From Crocinitomicaceae bacterium (GTDB lineage Bacteria; Bacteroidota; Bacteroidia; Flavobacteriales_D; Crocinitomicaceae): DNA of 64,000 bases. A program made the translations under genes and the position numbers. Below, piece by piece: positions 1 to 9,313 of the stretch. Numbering within the stretch: the stretch's first letter is position 1; every line of letters begins with the position of its first letter. The stretch covers positions 62,001 through 126,000 of the forward strand of contig JACJYW010000010.1 of NCBI GenBank assembly GCA_020635955.1. Reading direction: 5' to 3'. Under the pieces are notes generated by a model. It saw only the letters and a program-made list of their open reading frames with translations, made no database searches and was not told where the DNA came from.

Positions 1-266
1 ATAAATACGACTCCTCTTTTCCATTCACCATTTTCAAATCTCTTGACATAGAAACGAAGGTTAACTTCTTCAAAATTGACATGAAATGGAATTTTAATGC
101 CTAATAATTTGGTGTTTACAAACCTAAATCCTACAAGGCTCACATAGCAGTTTCCGTTCCAAAGATCCAATTCAGTTCCGAACGGTAGATAATTGTTCAA
201 GATGTCTTTATCGATCAAATAATTTGCAATTGCAAGTTTGCGCCATTCAGCTTTTAGAAAGCTCAT
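1..266 (-). CDS. YqjF/DUF2071-like protein, 3' part cut by window edge
   Basis: The frame is open from an ATG (complement of 264-266) to the left edge, so only the first 88 residues are visible. They contain PFGTELDLWNGNCYVSLVG followed by EEVNLRFYV, which resembles the start of the YqjF/DUF2071 family. The biochemical role of that family is unknown. There is no signal peptide, so the protein is probably cytoplasmic. It is followed on the same strand by two other small housekeeping-type genes. The family call comes from recognition of the conserved N-terminal block and cannot be tested on the missing C-terminus. Confidence 0.7.
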   Translation of the reverse strand, partial: MSFLKAEWRKLAIANYLIDKDILNNYLPFGTELDLWNGNCYVSLVGFRFVNTKLLGIKIPFHVNFEEVNLRFYVKRFENGEWKRGVVF

Positions 267-326
267 GCTTTATTAATTAATGAATATGCCTTTTAAAGGT
301 GGTTAAAGTTTGGGCCAATTCCCAGA

Positions 327-779
327 TCAAACCCCAAATTGTCTCAGGTGATGGTCCATGTGATTGAATGTTAATTTTCCCCAATCAGTTTTACTGAATT
401 TTCCAGCGAGTTTGTTTTCTGGGATAAGTTGATCCGCTTTAAACAATTCTTCTATCGCGGCTTTCAGGTTTTGTTGACCTTTGGAAAAATCTACAGGATC
501 GATTTTATTGTCAACCATATTTAGTTCTTTAAAAGTGTTAGCTTTTCCTTTTGGAGCTTTAACCTTCAATAGAAAGAAGCGCAATAACCACTTTGGTACC
601 TTTGGTACATCAGATGGAGAAGGGTCTATTTTACCAATTGGAACCTCTAAAGCCATCTGCATATGAAGCATGGCCTGATTCACGTTCATTTTACCCCAAA
701 GCGCTTTCGATTCTGGAGATAATTTGTCAATTCTAGCTTGAATTGAGTTTTTTACGGCTTGATCAAAGAAGTTTTTCAT
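327..779 (-). CDS. DUF1569 / DinB-like protein
   Basis: A 150-residue soluble protein. The N-terminal WGKMNVNQAMLHMQMALE and the C-terminal FNHMDHHLRQFGV are the two histidine-bearing signatures of DUF1569, a DinB-like four-helix family whose members are mostly uncharacterised. The histidines in MLHMQ and DHHLRQFG suit a metal site, as in DinB/YfiT enzymes, but no substrate is known. The length is normal for the family. The gene follows the GNAT gene on the same strand with a short gap; shared transcription is possible but not shown. Confidence 0.75.
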   Translation of the reverse strand: MKNFFDQAVKNSIQARIDKLSPESKALWGKMNVNQAMLHMQMALEVPIGKIDPSPSDVPKVPKWLLRFFLLKVKAPKGKANTFKELNMVDNKIDPVDFSKGQQNLKAAIEELFKADQLIPENKLAGKFSKTDWGKLTFNHMDHHLRQFGV

Positions 780-817
780 CTTGAATCTAAGATATAGATG
801 TTTAAATTAAAAAGGAG

Positions 818-1360
818 CTATTTTGTATACTCTTCTTTCAACAAAGAAAATACAAGGCTATCATCAGGTACGCCATCAACGGAATAGTGCTGACGTAAAC
901 AACCTTCTTCAGTGAATCCGTTCTTTTTAATGATGCGAAGAGATGGTATATTATCACATCCAATATAGGCTTCAACCCGGTTGAGTTTCATGGTGTTAAA
1001 ACCATAATCCAAAATGGCTTCCATGGCTTCACTCATATAACCATGCTGACGATCTTCTTCACGAAAGATGGCATAACCTACTTCAGCTCTTAAGTGTCTT
1101 TGATACCAGTTGTGAAAACCGCATCTGCCAATGGCTTTATTGTTTTCTTTGATCACCATCACAAAACCCAGAATGGTGCGATCATAAGTGTCAAAACCGC
1201 CATCACTTTTTGCTTTATCAACCAGATATTCTTCATGATTTGAAAAGCCCAACATAGGTATTACTTCTTCAGCTGAATAAGTAGCATAAATGTGTTTGAG
1301 GATCTTTGAATCAACGATCTTCAAGATCAGGCGGTCGGTTTCTATGTAGTCAAATTGCAT
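818..1360 (-). CDS. GNAT family N-acetyltransferase (RimJ/RimL type)
   Basis: The protein starts MQFDYIETDRLILK, the classic N-terminus of the RimJ/RimL-like acetyltransferases, so the ATG at 1360 is preferred over an upstream in-frame ATG at 1396. That earlier start would run into the remnant of a phosphatase gene. The acetyl-CoA binding region is visible as EVGYAIFREEDRQHGYMSEA, and RVEAYIGCDNIPSLRIIKKN is the usual strand and helix that close the fold. The 180-residue length is typical. Substrates in this family include ribosomal protein N-termini and small amines; nothing here decides which. Confidence 0.85.
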   Translation of the reverse strand: MQFDYIETDRLILKIVDSKILKHIYATYSAEEVIPMLGFSNHEEYLVDKAKSDGGFDTYDRTILGFVMVIKENNKAIGRCGFHNWYQRHLRAEVGYAIFREEDRQHGYMSEAMEAILDYGFNTMKLNRVEAYIGCDNIPSLRIIKKNGFTEEGCLRQHYSVDGVPDDSLVFSLLKEEYTK

Positions 1361-1371
1361 GATGGGATTTT

Positions 1372-1488
1372 TTACACTCTCACTCCAATTACGCAAACGT
1401 CATCCAACTGCTTTAATTTTCCTCTCCAGTTTTCAAAGGTTTCGTCAATTAATTCTCTTTGACGATCCATTGATTTATGTTGTCTAAT
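1372..1488 (-). pseudogene. C-terminal stub of a SpoIIE/PP2C phosphatase gene
   Basis: Read on the minus strand, the gap between the CHAT gene and the GNAT gene encodes about 38 residues that include RQRELIDETFENWRGK and QLDDVCVIGVRV, then a TAA at 1372-1374. This is the exact C-terminus of the SpoIIE phosphatases elsewhere in the window (RELIDKAFEMWRG...DDLCIIGV at 12.2 kb; QELIDQAFEDWRGKLEQLDDVCVIGVRV split over 20.5-20.6 kb). An in-frame TAG just upstream, directly behind the CHAT stop, closes the frame, so the catalytic core is absent. I read it as the surviving tail of a deleted or replaced phosphatase gene. Confidence 0.85.
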
Positions 1489-1496
1489 CTAGTCAT

Positions 1497-4244
1497 TTAC
1501 TCAATCAACACAAAAGCTGCCCAAAAATAGGGGTCATACTTAGCTCTCATTTCAGCTTGGGCTTTGCTAAAGGCTCCTCGAATGTCTTTCAGTTGGAACA
1601 AGTTTTCATAGAACAAGGTCATGAACTCGGCTGTTTCAGCATCTGGCACCTGCCATAAGCTCATGATCAAATAACGAACTCCCGCCATTTTAAAAGCTCT
1701 TTGCAATCCATATACTCCTTCAGATCCTTTGATATCGCCCAAACCAGTTTCGCAAGCCGAAAGTACCACCAGTTCAGTATTAGACATATTCAGATTGGAT
1801 ACTTCCTGTGCCGATAATACGCCATCTTCACCCTTTGCGAACACATCTCTTTGCCAGGCATCATTAGCTGCAGCCAAAGCTAAACCTGAACGCATTAGCG
1901 GATTTTCGTTATTCACAAAGTTCCAGATCCCATAATTGGATGAACCTCCTCTGAAAGCAAGATCCGTTTCGTCCATCTCCACTTTTACTTCCTGACGGAT
2001 CACCTCTGGATCAGGATAAAAGAATCCATGTGAAGCTATGTGTAAAATATTGCTGCTGTTGGCCGATTGCTTGAAATTCCCTTCAGAAGCATCATTTCCA
2101 ACAAAATAGTTGACTTTCATGTCTTTGCTGATGATACTTTTGATGGAATCTATCTCTTCTAAAGAGCCGGGTAAATAGTTCCAGATCACGTGTTCTGAGC
2201 TATCTGTACTGTACTTAACCCCACCAAAAAGGGTGGCCACCGTTTCACCTGAGATCTCAAATTTATCATCTGACAAAAGCTCTGCGGTACTTCCCATCTG
2301 TACAAGTTCAAACTGATCACTCATGAATTTATCATCCGCTATTTTGATAGCTGAAAAGGCCACTTTATGCATTAGGCCGTCCGGAGCAAAATAGATCTTT
2401 GAGATATCATCCATAGACCCTTTTAGGGGTTCCCAAATCAATTTTGAGATCTCCTGATCAGCACCTTCTTTTTTACCATAAACCTCATTCACAAAAGTGA
2501 TATCATTCGTTCTCACTTTTCCCAATACATTTTGAAGGTCTTCTTCCATACAAATGTCAATCAGTTCAGGAGTTTTCGAGTCTTTTTTGATCACCAGAGC
2601 AGAGTATACCATAGGTGAATAATCATTTCCTATTTCCAGAGGGTAACGGATGAACTCTATTGCTGCTTCATTCTCATTCAGCCTGGCTTGTACATCTTTC
2701 CAACTTCTCATTTTTCCTGTCTGGAACGCATTAAATGCTGATGAGCTCTTAACGAGTTCCTGCTCAAGGGTGCTGGCATCTTTTTCTAATTGTTCAGTGT
2801 CTAATCCTTTGGCGTAAGCATCTGCAATTTGGGTTTTCAAATCAATCCATTTGTCATATTGTTCGATCAGTTTCGCGTCATTTGAACTCAGGATGGCCTC
2901 ACGCATGGCCGAAGTGGACTGCAATAAGAGACCTTTTAGTAAAAGGGTATTATCATATAATCGGATAGTGATTTCCGGATTTTGCTCAACCACCAAATGT
3001 CCATAGGCATAAAGGTTCTGGAATTCACCTTCCATGGTATTGAAGTACATTTCTTTCTGCTGTTCAGCCAGGATGGCAAAGTTTATCTTGATATCCCTGT
3101 GGCGCATGTTGATGAGTTGAGTAACTATCGGGTCTGCTTTGTCATATTTTCCCCAGTATAAATAACCCAGAAACAACTCTTGAAGCGAAGCACGAAGTAG
3201 ATTTTGATCACCAATTTCTTCTGCTATTTTTATGGCTTCCCTGGCTTGTTTTTCGCCTTCTTCATACTTATCTTTTAAGAAGTAAATATGGGCTGATTCA
3301 GTATAGGCACCGGCTATTCCTCTTTTATCACCTATCTCTTCAGCCAATTGGTATTGATAATTCACATAATCAATGGCTAACGCAGTATCTTCTGCCATAA
3401 TACAAATGGGCGTAAGGGCATTTAATGAGAGGATCATCCCATGTTTGTCTTCCAAGGCTTCTCTAATCTTATAAGCTTCAATATGAAATTCCATGGATTG
3501 GGGATAATCCTGAAGGGAGGATAGGATGCTTCCTAAATTGGAATATGCTGTTGCTACGCCAGCCATGTACCCGGCCTTCATGTGAAAGTCGGCAGATTTT
3601 TCCAGGTCTTCAATTGCTTGAAAATAATCTCCATGACTCATGTGAACGATACCAATTGCATTCCAGGAGGCACCCAATCCCAATGTATCATGGATCTCTT
3701 CACGGATCTTTAACCCTTGCACATGATATTCAAGGGCAATGGCTAATTCTCCAAGAGTACTATACATGGATCCTATATTATCTATGGCATTTGCCGCGCC
3801 CTGTGGATCTTCAATTTCGATATAACGGTCATAACAATATTGAAAAGAGGCAATGGCTTTATAGTAATCTCCGTTTCCAAAGTGTCCCCAACCTTCATAA
3901 TAGTAAGTACCAATGTTGAATTGATTGTATGTGAATCTCAGTGAGTCAGCAAGATTATCGCGCTTTAAGATCTCATTAGTGGTAGAACGCATCCAATCAT
4001 TGTACTGAGGCCATACTTTTTCATCCCAACAGTTACGAATGAGCTCATAGATCGCAGATACTTTCCACAGTTCATCAGTATAGGCATGGTAATAACCAAT
4101 GTAATGATCAACAATGGTTTTTGAGGTTTCAGATAGCTCGTTGTACTCTAGTTTATCTACCAGGTACTGTTTTTTGTTAGCATATTTTTGAGCATAGCTG
4201 GATGAAGCCAGCAAAAGGATCAAGGCAAAAAGGAGACGGTTCAT
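1497..4244 (-). CDS. TPR-CHAT protein (caspase-like peptidase), secreted
   Basis: 915 residues from the ATG at 4244; a TTG two codons upstream is less likely. A signal peptide (NRLLFALILLLASSSYAQ) is followed by about seven tetratricopeptide repeats (roughly residues 100-420), a helical linker, and a C-terminal CHAT domain from about 540. The caspase-like dyad is present: His739 in HIASHGFF and Cys831 in LSACETGLGD, followed by the usual EGVYGLQRAFKMAGVRYLI. CHAT peptidases cleave protein targets, often under TPR-mediated control. The signal peptide places this one in the periplasm or outside. A SpoIIE gene stub lies directly behind its stop codon. Confidence 0.9.
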   Translation of the reverse strand: MNRLLFALILLLASSSYAQKYANKKQYLVDKLEYNELSETSKTIVDHYIGYYHAYTDELWKVSAIYELIRNCWDEKVWPQYNDWMRSTTNEILKRDNLADSLRFTYNQFNIGTYYYEGWGHFGNGDYYKAIASFQYCYDRYIEIEDPQGAANAIDNIGSMYSTLGELAIALEYHVQGLKIREEIHDTLGLGASWNAIGIVHMSHGDYFQAIEDLEKSADFHMKAGYMAGVATAYSNLGSILSSLQDYPQSMEFHIEAYKIREALEDKHGMILSLNALTPICIMAEDTALAIDYVNYQYQLAEEIGDKRGIAGAYTESAHIYFLKDKYEEGEKQAREAIKIAEEIGDQNLLRASLQELFLGYLYWGKYDKADPIVTQLINMRHRDIKINFAILAEQQKEMYFNTMEGEFQNLYAYGHLVVEQNPEITIRLYDNTLLLKGLLLQSTSAMREAILSSNDAKLIEQYDKWIDLKTQIADAYAKGLDTEQLEKDASTLEQELVKSSSAFNAFQTGKMRSWKDVQARLNENEAAIEFIRYPLEIGNDYSPMVYSALVIKKDSKTPELIDICMEEDLQNVLGKVRTNDITFVNEVYGKKEGADQEISKLIWEPLKGSMDDISKIYFAPDGLMHKVAFSAIKIADDKFMSDQFELVQMGSTAELLSDDKFEISGETVATLFGGVKYSTDSSEHVIWNYLPGSLEEIDSIKSIISKDMKVNYFVGNDASEGNFKQSANSSNILHIASHGFFYPDPEVIRQEVKVEMDETDLAFRGGSSNYGIWNFVNNENPLMRSGLALAAANDAWQRDVFAKGEDGVLSAQEVSNLNMSNTELVVLSACETGLGDIKGSEGVYGLQRAFKMAGVRYLIMSLWQVPDAETAEFMTLFYENLFQLKDIRGAFSKAQAEMRAKYDPYFWAAFVLIE

Positions 4245-4337
4245 ACCCAAATCTACTGAATTTGGGGGAGTTATGAGCCTAAATCATAAGGAATATTGAA
4301 GTGAAAACACAATTATCGGATCGCCTTTTTCACCTGC

Positions 4338-4586
4338 TTAATTGCCGTAGATCAACTGATCAATTCCTTTTCTTGTGATTCTGAAGAACATTGATTGAAG
4401 TTCTTTTGTTTCTACTTCTTCAATAAGATTGTTATCTAATAATGATTTGAATGTCTCAAAGAAATCAGGATTTTGGATCTGATTATCATTGATCAAATTG
4501 AGTTTTTTCAGGATGTCAAAAGTGGGTGTTGCCTTAATACCCTTTTTCTGATCCTGAAAGAGAATTTCAAGAATTTGCTCTTGCAT
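4338..4586 (-). CDS. small hypothetical protein, possible winged-helix fold
   Basis: An 82-residue protein with no signal peptide or membrane segment. The order helix, helix, FKSLLDNNLIEEVE, a short strand pair MFFRITRKGIDQL resembles the end of a winged-helix domain, but no DNA-binding helix stands out and I do not recognise a family. It lies between the CHAT gene and the LamG gene on the same strand. A strong hairpin (4602-4637) separates it from the LamG gene, so it probably has its own promoter or depends on readthrough. Confidence 0.6.
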   Translation of the reverse strand: MQEQILEILFQDQKKGIKATPTFDILKKLNLINDNQIQNPDFFETFKSLLDNNLIEEVETKELQSMFFRITRKGIDQLIYGN

Positions 4587-4601
4587 TGAACGCAGTTTAA
4601 T

Positions 4602-4637
4602 GAAGGTCCCTGAACAAAATTGGATTCAGGGACCTTC
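4602..4637. terminator. perfect 13-bp hairpin between two minus-strand genes
   Basis: GAAGGTCCCTGAA (4602-4614) and TTCAGGGACCTTC (4625-4637) pair perfectly around a 10-base loop. The hairpin sits 14 bases after the stop codon of the LamG gene, the usual place for an intrinsic terminator, but neither side has a strong T-tract. It may therefore act as an RNA 3' end stabiliser or a weak terminator. Confidence 0.6.
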
Positions 4638-4651
4638 AATTAATCTAAACT

Positions 4652-6172
4652 TTACTTTTTGATAAATTTTAGGGTTGTAGTAAGTCCTTCTTGCTGAATT
4701 TCAATGAAATATAATCCAGTGGTAAGATCTGAAGTATTAACAGAAATATCTCCCATGTTATTCTCATTATAAATAATAGTTTGTCCAGCAATGTTCTTAA
4801 TAGCAAAAGTGTAAGTTGAATTTTCATTGTTCATGTTGATGTTCAACTCATTTACTGCAGGATTTGGGAAGATCATGAATGAATTCATATTCGTTTCTTC
4901 AATTCCAACCGTAGTAATAGCCACGCAATCAGATGTATCAATTTCGCATCCGTTGTCAATGATCACTGCATAATTCCCATTTGCCGTTGGAGTGAAATCT
5001 TGAGAAGTTTCTCCGGCAATCAATGCATAGTTATTATCGCAATCTGCCCATTTGTAAGTAGCTCCAGATTCGGTAGCGGAGATTGTAATACCTGATACCG
5101 AAGTAGTATTGTCTAAAGTGGTTATTGTAAGATCAGTTGTAAGAATGGAATCACATCCATCTAGAACAGAAGTTAGTGTATCTGTGTAAATTCCTGTTGC
5201 GTTATAGGTGTTTGTACCAATAGTAATCGAAAATCCAGGGCACTCAACAAGGGTTTGTGAAGCAGTGTTCATTGCTTTCATGGTTAGATCAGTATTTACG
5301 GTTGAATCACAACCTGTCAGAACAGATGTCAAAATATCAGAATAATTACCTGTTACCTTGTATACGTTAGTCCCAACAATAACTGAATCTTCAGCACAGA
5401 TATTCAATGTTTGATTGCTTGTAAATGATGTCAACATTGGTGCACCACTAACAAAATTCGAAGTAGCACCATTCATTGTAAAGTCAGTGATAGTACCATC
5501 ATTGGAATTTACTGAAGCATCAGCAATAGTTGTAATAGCAGAATTATCTGCTCCAACCGTTCCTTCATTCAATTTGTAATATGCTACTAGGTTTGAAGGA
5601 GCTGTGCAAAATTCGTAATCCTTGAATTGTGCTATTTCTTGGGGAGTGCGAACGACATCCCAAAATTTTACTTCGTCTATATTGCCTTCAAAATTTTTGA
5701 GATCCAATAAATCCGTTCTACTTCCAATAAGTAATGGAGTTGTCAACGTAGTGTTGACAGTAATGGTTGGATCACCAAAAGCTTCTTCAACACCATCAAC
5801 GTATAAGCGAACTGTTGTACCGTCAAAGGTAGCCGCAACATGATGCCATACACCGTCATTTAATGCCGTGGTAGCATTCAATCCCCATCCTCTTATCTCA
5901 ACTCTGAATTGATGAGTATTGGTCAGTAAAAGCGTGAATCGTTTACCATTATCCAAAGAGCTTGTACCGAAGTAACCATAATCTGTAATGTAATGGGCAT
6001 CAGCCGTTGAGGTAGAAGTATTGATCCAGGCTTCTATTGTCCTTGATTGTGCTCCGGAAACTCCTGCATATGATGTATGAACATAATCGTCAATGCCATC
6101 AAAGTTCAAAGCATTTTGAGAAAATGTCAATCCCGCGAATGCTGCGCTAAAAAGTAAAACTATTTTTTTCAT
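4652..6172 (-). CDS. LamG-domain protein with type IX secretion sorting domain
   Basis: 506 residues from the ATG at 6172, chosen because it begins directly with a signal peptide (MKKIVLLFSAAFAGLTFSQ); the frame continues upstream without it. Residues 20-190 form a concanavalin/LamG-like fold (RTIEAWINTSTS, GVWHHVAATFDGTTVRLYVDG split over two strands). Two copies of a LTSVL-GCDS-DLT segment follow. The C-terminus (FPNPAVNELNINM ... GLYFIEI ... TTTLKFIKK) is a type A T9SS domain, so the protein should cross the outer membrane by the Por/Gld machinery. A carbohydrate or adhesin role is inferred from LamG. Confidence 0.9.
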   Translation of the reverse strand: MKKIVLLFSAAFAGLTFSQNALNFDGIDDYVHTSYAGVSGAQSRTIEAWINTSTSTADAHYITDYGYFGTSSLDNGKRFTLLLTNTHQFRVEIRGWGLNATTALNDGVWHHVAATFDGTTVRLYVDGVEEAFGDPTITVNTTLTTPLLIGSRTDLLDLKNFEGNIDEVKFWDVVRTPQEIAQFKDYEFCTAPSNLVAYYKLNEGTVGADNSAITTIADASVNSNDGTITDFTMNGATSNFVSGAPMLTSFTSNQTLNICAEDSVIVGTNVYKVTGNYSDILTSVLTGCDSTVNTDLTMKAMNTASQTLVECPGFSITIGTNTYNATGIYTDTLTSVLDGCDSILTTDLTITTLDNTTSVSGITISATESGATYKWADCDNNYALIAGETSQDFTPTANGNYAVIIDNGCEIDTSDCVAITTVGIEETNMNSFMIFPNPAVNELNINMNNENSTYTFAIKNIAGQTIIYNENNMGDISVNTSDLTTGLYFIEIQQEGLTTTLKFIKK

Positions 6173-6307
6173 AATTAATTTTTTAAATGGTATGCTTCGA
6201 TTATTCAAAGCCGGGACAAGTTTATGAAACCAGAAAGGCATAATGCAAAATTTAGGGGTTAACAAGGGGTTAACATCCTAGTAAACAAAGGGGTTTCGAG
6301 AGACGGA

Positions 6308-8062
6308 TTAAAAGTGTAAATGATCAAAAAAATCAGCTCCGGGAGGAATATCCAGCTTTTTTCGTAGACGATTTTTAGACACTTTTACTGATTCCTGAGT
6401 GATGTTTTTGATCTCAGCTATTTGTTTGTTGGTGAGTTTCATTTTTATAAAACTCAAGAGTTGAATATCAGATTCAGACAGATTTTCAAATTGATCACGT
6501 AGTTGTGCTACAAACTCAGCCCCGACTTCCTGAACTTCTTTTTCTTTATCAAGAATAGATTCGTCTATTTCTAATTCATTCAGGACGAAGAACTTCAGGT
6601 TGTTAAGTGATTGTCGATCTATGTCCTTGATCTGCGACACCCTATCCATAAGCTCTTCCGCAAAATCCCTTTTTCTACCAACGCTTAAAACAGATTGATT
6701 TAATCGTTCGGTATTATAATCCAATTCCAACTTCAGTAAACGGTTCTTAAGATCCTTTTCACGTGCTTTTCGAATAGCATTAGAGCGGATTCTAAGCGCA
6801 ATGAGAATAAAAATGATCACTATGAAAAAAGCAATGGCGATATAGGAAGTATATCTGAACTTGGTAAGTTCATTTTCTTTATTCAGAAATGATATTTGAG
6901 CAAGTTTTTTTTCACCCTCAATTTGCTCTATTTTCAGATCGCTCTCAATCTTACTTAGTTTGTATGACGAATGCGCTTCAATGAGTTGTTCAGTAGAAAC
7001 AGAATTATTTGCACTTTTTACGACATTCATCAAGGCATTTAGATTTTTCAAGGCATTCCTGGCGTTTCCAGTAGAGATATATAATTTTGTAAGGGTTTGA
7101 TATAATTCTAATTCCAGCTCATTATACATTTTGTTATCTGTTGGAATCAATTCAAGAGCATTATTTAAGACGGCATTGGCCTCATTAAATCTATTTTGTC
7201 GAATAAGGAAGTTGGCATATTCTATGGCCGTTGAAAGGTAATTTCCGATGTCTCCGAATCGTTTGCTCCCTATGAGGTCTTCTAAATAATAAGACTCTTT
7301 TAAAGGAGAATTATCTTCAAAGCAACTTGCCATGTTTCCTTTGATCAGGGATACCATGAAAGAATCTCGTAATTGCCATTGATCCATTTCATCAAAAGTG
7401 TTTAAGGCCATTTTGTAGTTTACCAGAGCGGAATCTGTTTCACCCAGTTTGAAGTTCACAAAACCAATGTTATTGTACATTCCACCGAGCAATCTATTAT
7501 CATTGATTTTTGAACTATAATCCAACGCCTGATGAAAGTAGGTCTTTGCAGAGTCATATTCTTCAAGATTTAAGAAAAGAATACCAATTTTACTTAATGC
7601 GAAATAAAGGTTATTCCCCTTGGCGTAATCAGGATTGTTTTCTAATTGCCAGTTCATGGCCTTTTTGCGGTGCGTAATAGCGTCATGATATGCTCCGATT
7701 CCTTCCAATCCTGAAGACATTACATGGTGGATCATCCCCAAATTACCAATCTCAAAGTTACTGTTGGCACTAAGTTCATTAGCACGGGTGGCATTTTTTA
7801 TGGCACCTGCAAAATTACCCTGCTTGAGATCTAGTTTTCCAAGGGATATGTAGGCATTGATCTCACCGAGAATGTAATTGGCATTTTGAGAAAGTAAAAA
7901 TGCACGATCGGCAAATTTTCTGGTGAGAAGGGTATCAGAGGTTGTATCAGCAATTTCAAGTAAAAGATCAACCTGATTACTACTGGTAAAAGACTGATCC
8001 TGTGCCCTTACAAAAGGCAAACTAAGTATGATCGCGAACCATATAAGCGCTAATTGCTTCAC
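6308..8062 (-). CDS. TPR membrane protein with C-terminal LuxR-type HTH
   Basis: 584 residues from a GTG start. A signal peptide (KQLALIWFAIILSLPFVRAQ) is followed by periplasmic tetratricopeptide repeats (about 50-340), one transmembrane segment (YTSYIAIAFFIVIIFILIAL, near 410-430), a coiled coil, and a cytoplasmic helix-turn-helix at the end (LSESDIQLLSFIKMKLTNKQ, IAEIKNITQESVKVSKNRLR). This one-component layout is common in Bacteroidota: the repeats sense something outside and the HTH should bind DNA inside. Target genes are unknown. It lies upstream of the T9SS LamG gene on the same strand and could regulate it. Confidence 0.85.
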   Translation of the reverse strand: MKQLALIWFAIILSLPFVRAQDQSFTSSNQVDLLLEIADTTSDTLLTRKFADRAFLLSQNANYILGEINAYISLGKLDLKQGNFAGAIKNATRANELSANSNFEIGNLGMIHHVMSSGLEGIGAYHDAITHRKKAMNWQLENNPDYAKGNNLYFALSKIGILFLNLEEYDSAKTYFHQALDYSSKINDNRLLGGMYNNIGFVNFKLGETDSALVNYKMALNTFDEMDQWQLRDSFMVSLIKGNMASCFEDNSPLKESYYLEDLIGSKRFGDIGNYLSTAIEYANFLIRQNRFNEANAVLNNALELIPTDNKMYNELELELYQTLTKLYISTGNARNALKNLNALMNVVKSANNSVSTEQLIEAHSSYKLSKIESDLKIEQIEGEKKLAQISFLNKENELTKFRYTSYIAIAFFIVIIFILIALRIRSNAIRKAREKDLKNRLLKLELDYNTERLNQSVLSVGRKRDFAEELMDRVSQIKDIDRQSLNNLKFFVLNELEIDESILDKEKEVQEVGAEFVAQLRDQFENLSESDIQLLSFIKMKLTNKQIAEIKNITQESVKVSKNRLRKKLDIPPGADFFDHLHF

Positions 8063-8138
8063 GGCGTAAAAGTACGGAAAGAAAAATTCTTCAAATTAAT
8101 TGACCTTTTTCCTTCAAAACAGCTCAGATGAGAGGTTA

Positions 8139-8534
8139 CTATTTGAATCCTTCAAAATAGTAATGCTTATTTCCTCCTGCATACCAATTATTATTTTCAA
8201 AAGTTGCGGATAGCTTATACTCCTTGAAGGACCCTGTCCATTTCTCTACTGGGTTACCCCATTTTGTATAAGAAAACCCTTTTGATTTTTGCACCTGTTT
8301 TGCTTCAAGGGTGAATGATTTGGGATAGGTACTTTTCTTAAAAATTAGATTGGCTCCACTATATTCAACAGACATTGAAATAGAATATGTTGTATCAATC
8401 ATTGTATCCCCAACACTTCCGTATGTTTCAACAAATCTTTCGGTACCGTTATAAACACCTGCTATTTCTGAGGTCTCTTTTTTGCAAGCTGTAATGAGCA
8501 GACTTGACAGGAACAATATCAATATCTTTTTCAT
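8139..8534 (-). CDS. hypothetical lipoprotein
   Basis: About 132 residues from the ATG at 8534, one of three closely spaced Met codons. It starts MKKILILFLSSLLITACKKE, a clear lipoprotein signal with Cys in LITAC. The mature part (IAGVYNGTERF, repeated beta-strand pattern, WYAGGNKHYYFEGFK at the end) resembles small lipocalin- or META-like beta proteins of Bacteroidota, but no family is certain. It stands alone on the minus strand. Confidence 0.75.
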   Translation of the reverse strand: MKKILILFLSSLLITACKKETSEIAGVYNGTERFVETYGSVGDTMIDTTYSISMSVEYSGANLIFKKSTYPKSFTLEAKQVQKSKGFSYTKWGNPVEKWTGSFKEYKLSATFENNNWYAGGNKHYYFEGFK

Positions 8535-8651
8535 CATAATTTGTTCGATCATGATGTAAAATTAGATAGCATATTGCGTTTAATACAATAGAATCCAGCA
8601 GATCCTAACTTGGTTTTGCGATAAATGCAAAACATTGTAATGATCTCATTA

Positions 8652-9110
8652 TCACCCCTTCTTCACAACGCTAAATACATACTCACTTTTGGGAGCTCTG
8701 TGGATCACAACCAGATCTCCAATATTGAGATTATCAAATAAATTGGCGGCAATGCTCACTTCTTTGGCATTGCTCAGCTTGATCAAATGTCCTTCTTTCT
8801 TTTTAATGTACTTACTCATCACTTTTCTTTCGCACACTTTTTTCTCTGCAGCTGAAATGTCTTTCGCATAGTCCAAAGCAAAGAAACGATAGGATAAATA
8901 TCCAACAATTACAGCTCCTATAAGCCCAGCTATCAATTGATAAATAGGTGGTTGAGTAGTTGCTGATTCACCTGTGATCAGATATCTGAACTGGAAAAGC
9001 AGGGAGGTGAATGATAAAACAGAAAAGAAAAGGAATCCAATACGATATGCTTTGCGTTTTTCTTTACCAAGTGCTTTGATCTCTTGATCGCTCATTTTTT
9101 CTTTTTTCAT
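8652..9110 (-). CDS. hypothetical two-helix membrane protein
   Basis: 152 residues. A charged N-terminus (MKKEKMSDQEIKALGKEKRK) precedes two membrane segments, GFLFFSVLSFTSLLFQF and LIAGLIGAVIVGYLSYRFFA. A cytoplasmic C-terminal domain of about 70 residues (ISAAEKKVCERKVMSKYIKK, then small beta strands ending YVFSVVKKG) follows. No family is recognised. It is divergent from the DUF2202 gene with about 200 bases between them. Confidence 0.7.
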   Translation of the reverse strand: MKKEKMSDQEIKALGKEKRKAYRIGFLFFSVLSFTSLLFQFRYLITGESATTQPPIYQLIAGLIGAVIVGYLSYRFFALDYAKDISAAEKKVCERKVMSKYIKKKEGHLIKLSNAKEVSIAANLFDNLNIGDLVVIHRAPKSEYVFSVVKKG

Positions 9111-9313
9111 GGTTGTGTTTTATAGTTAGAAAGCCACAAGTTAGAGCTAAAGAAGAGATTTGATTGTGATGAATGTTACGGTGAAGCAAGTTGATATTGT
9201 GAGGTCTGAGTTTTAGAGTCAAACAATGATCAGAATCTGCCTCTATGTAATTAATGTCACAGCTAAAACTTTTAAATGTGAGTAACTTGATAGAAAGATT
9301 AAAATTGAATATT

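Noticed and set aside
3545..3919. 124-codon open frame on the plus strand inside the CHAT gene
   Set aside because: It is antisense to a well-supported TPR region, has no recognisable domain, and its composition follows from the codon use of the other strand.
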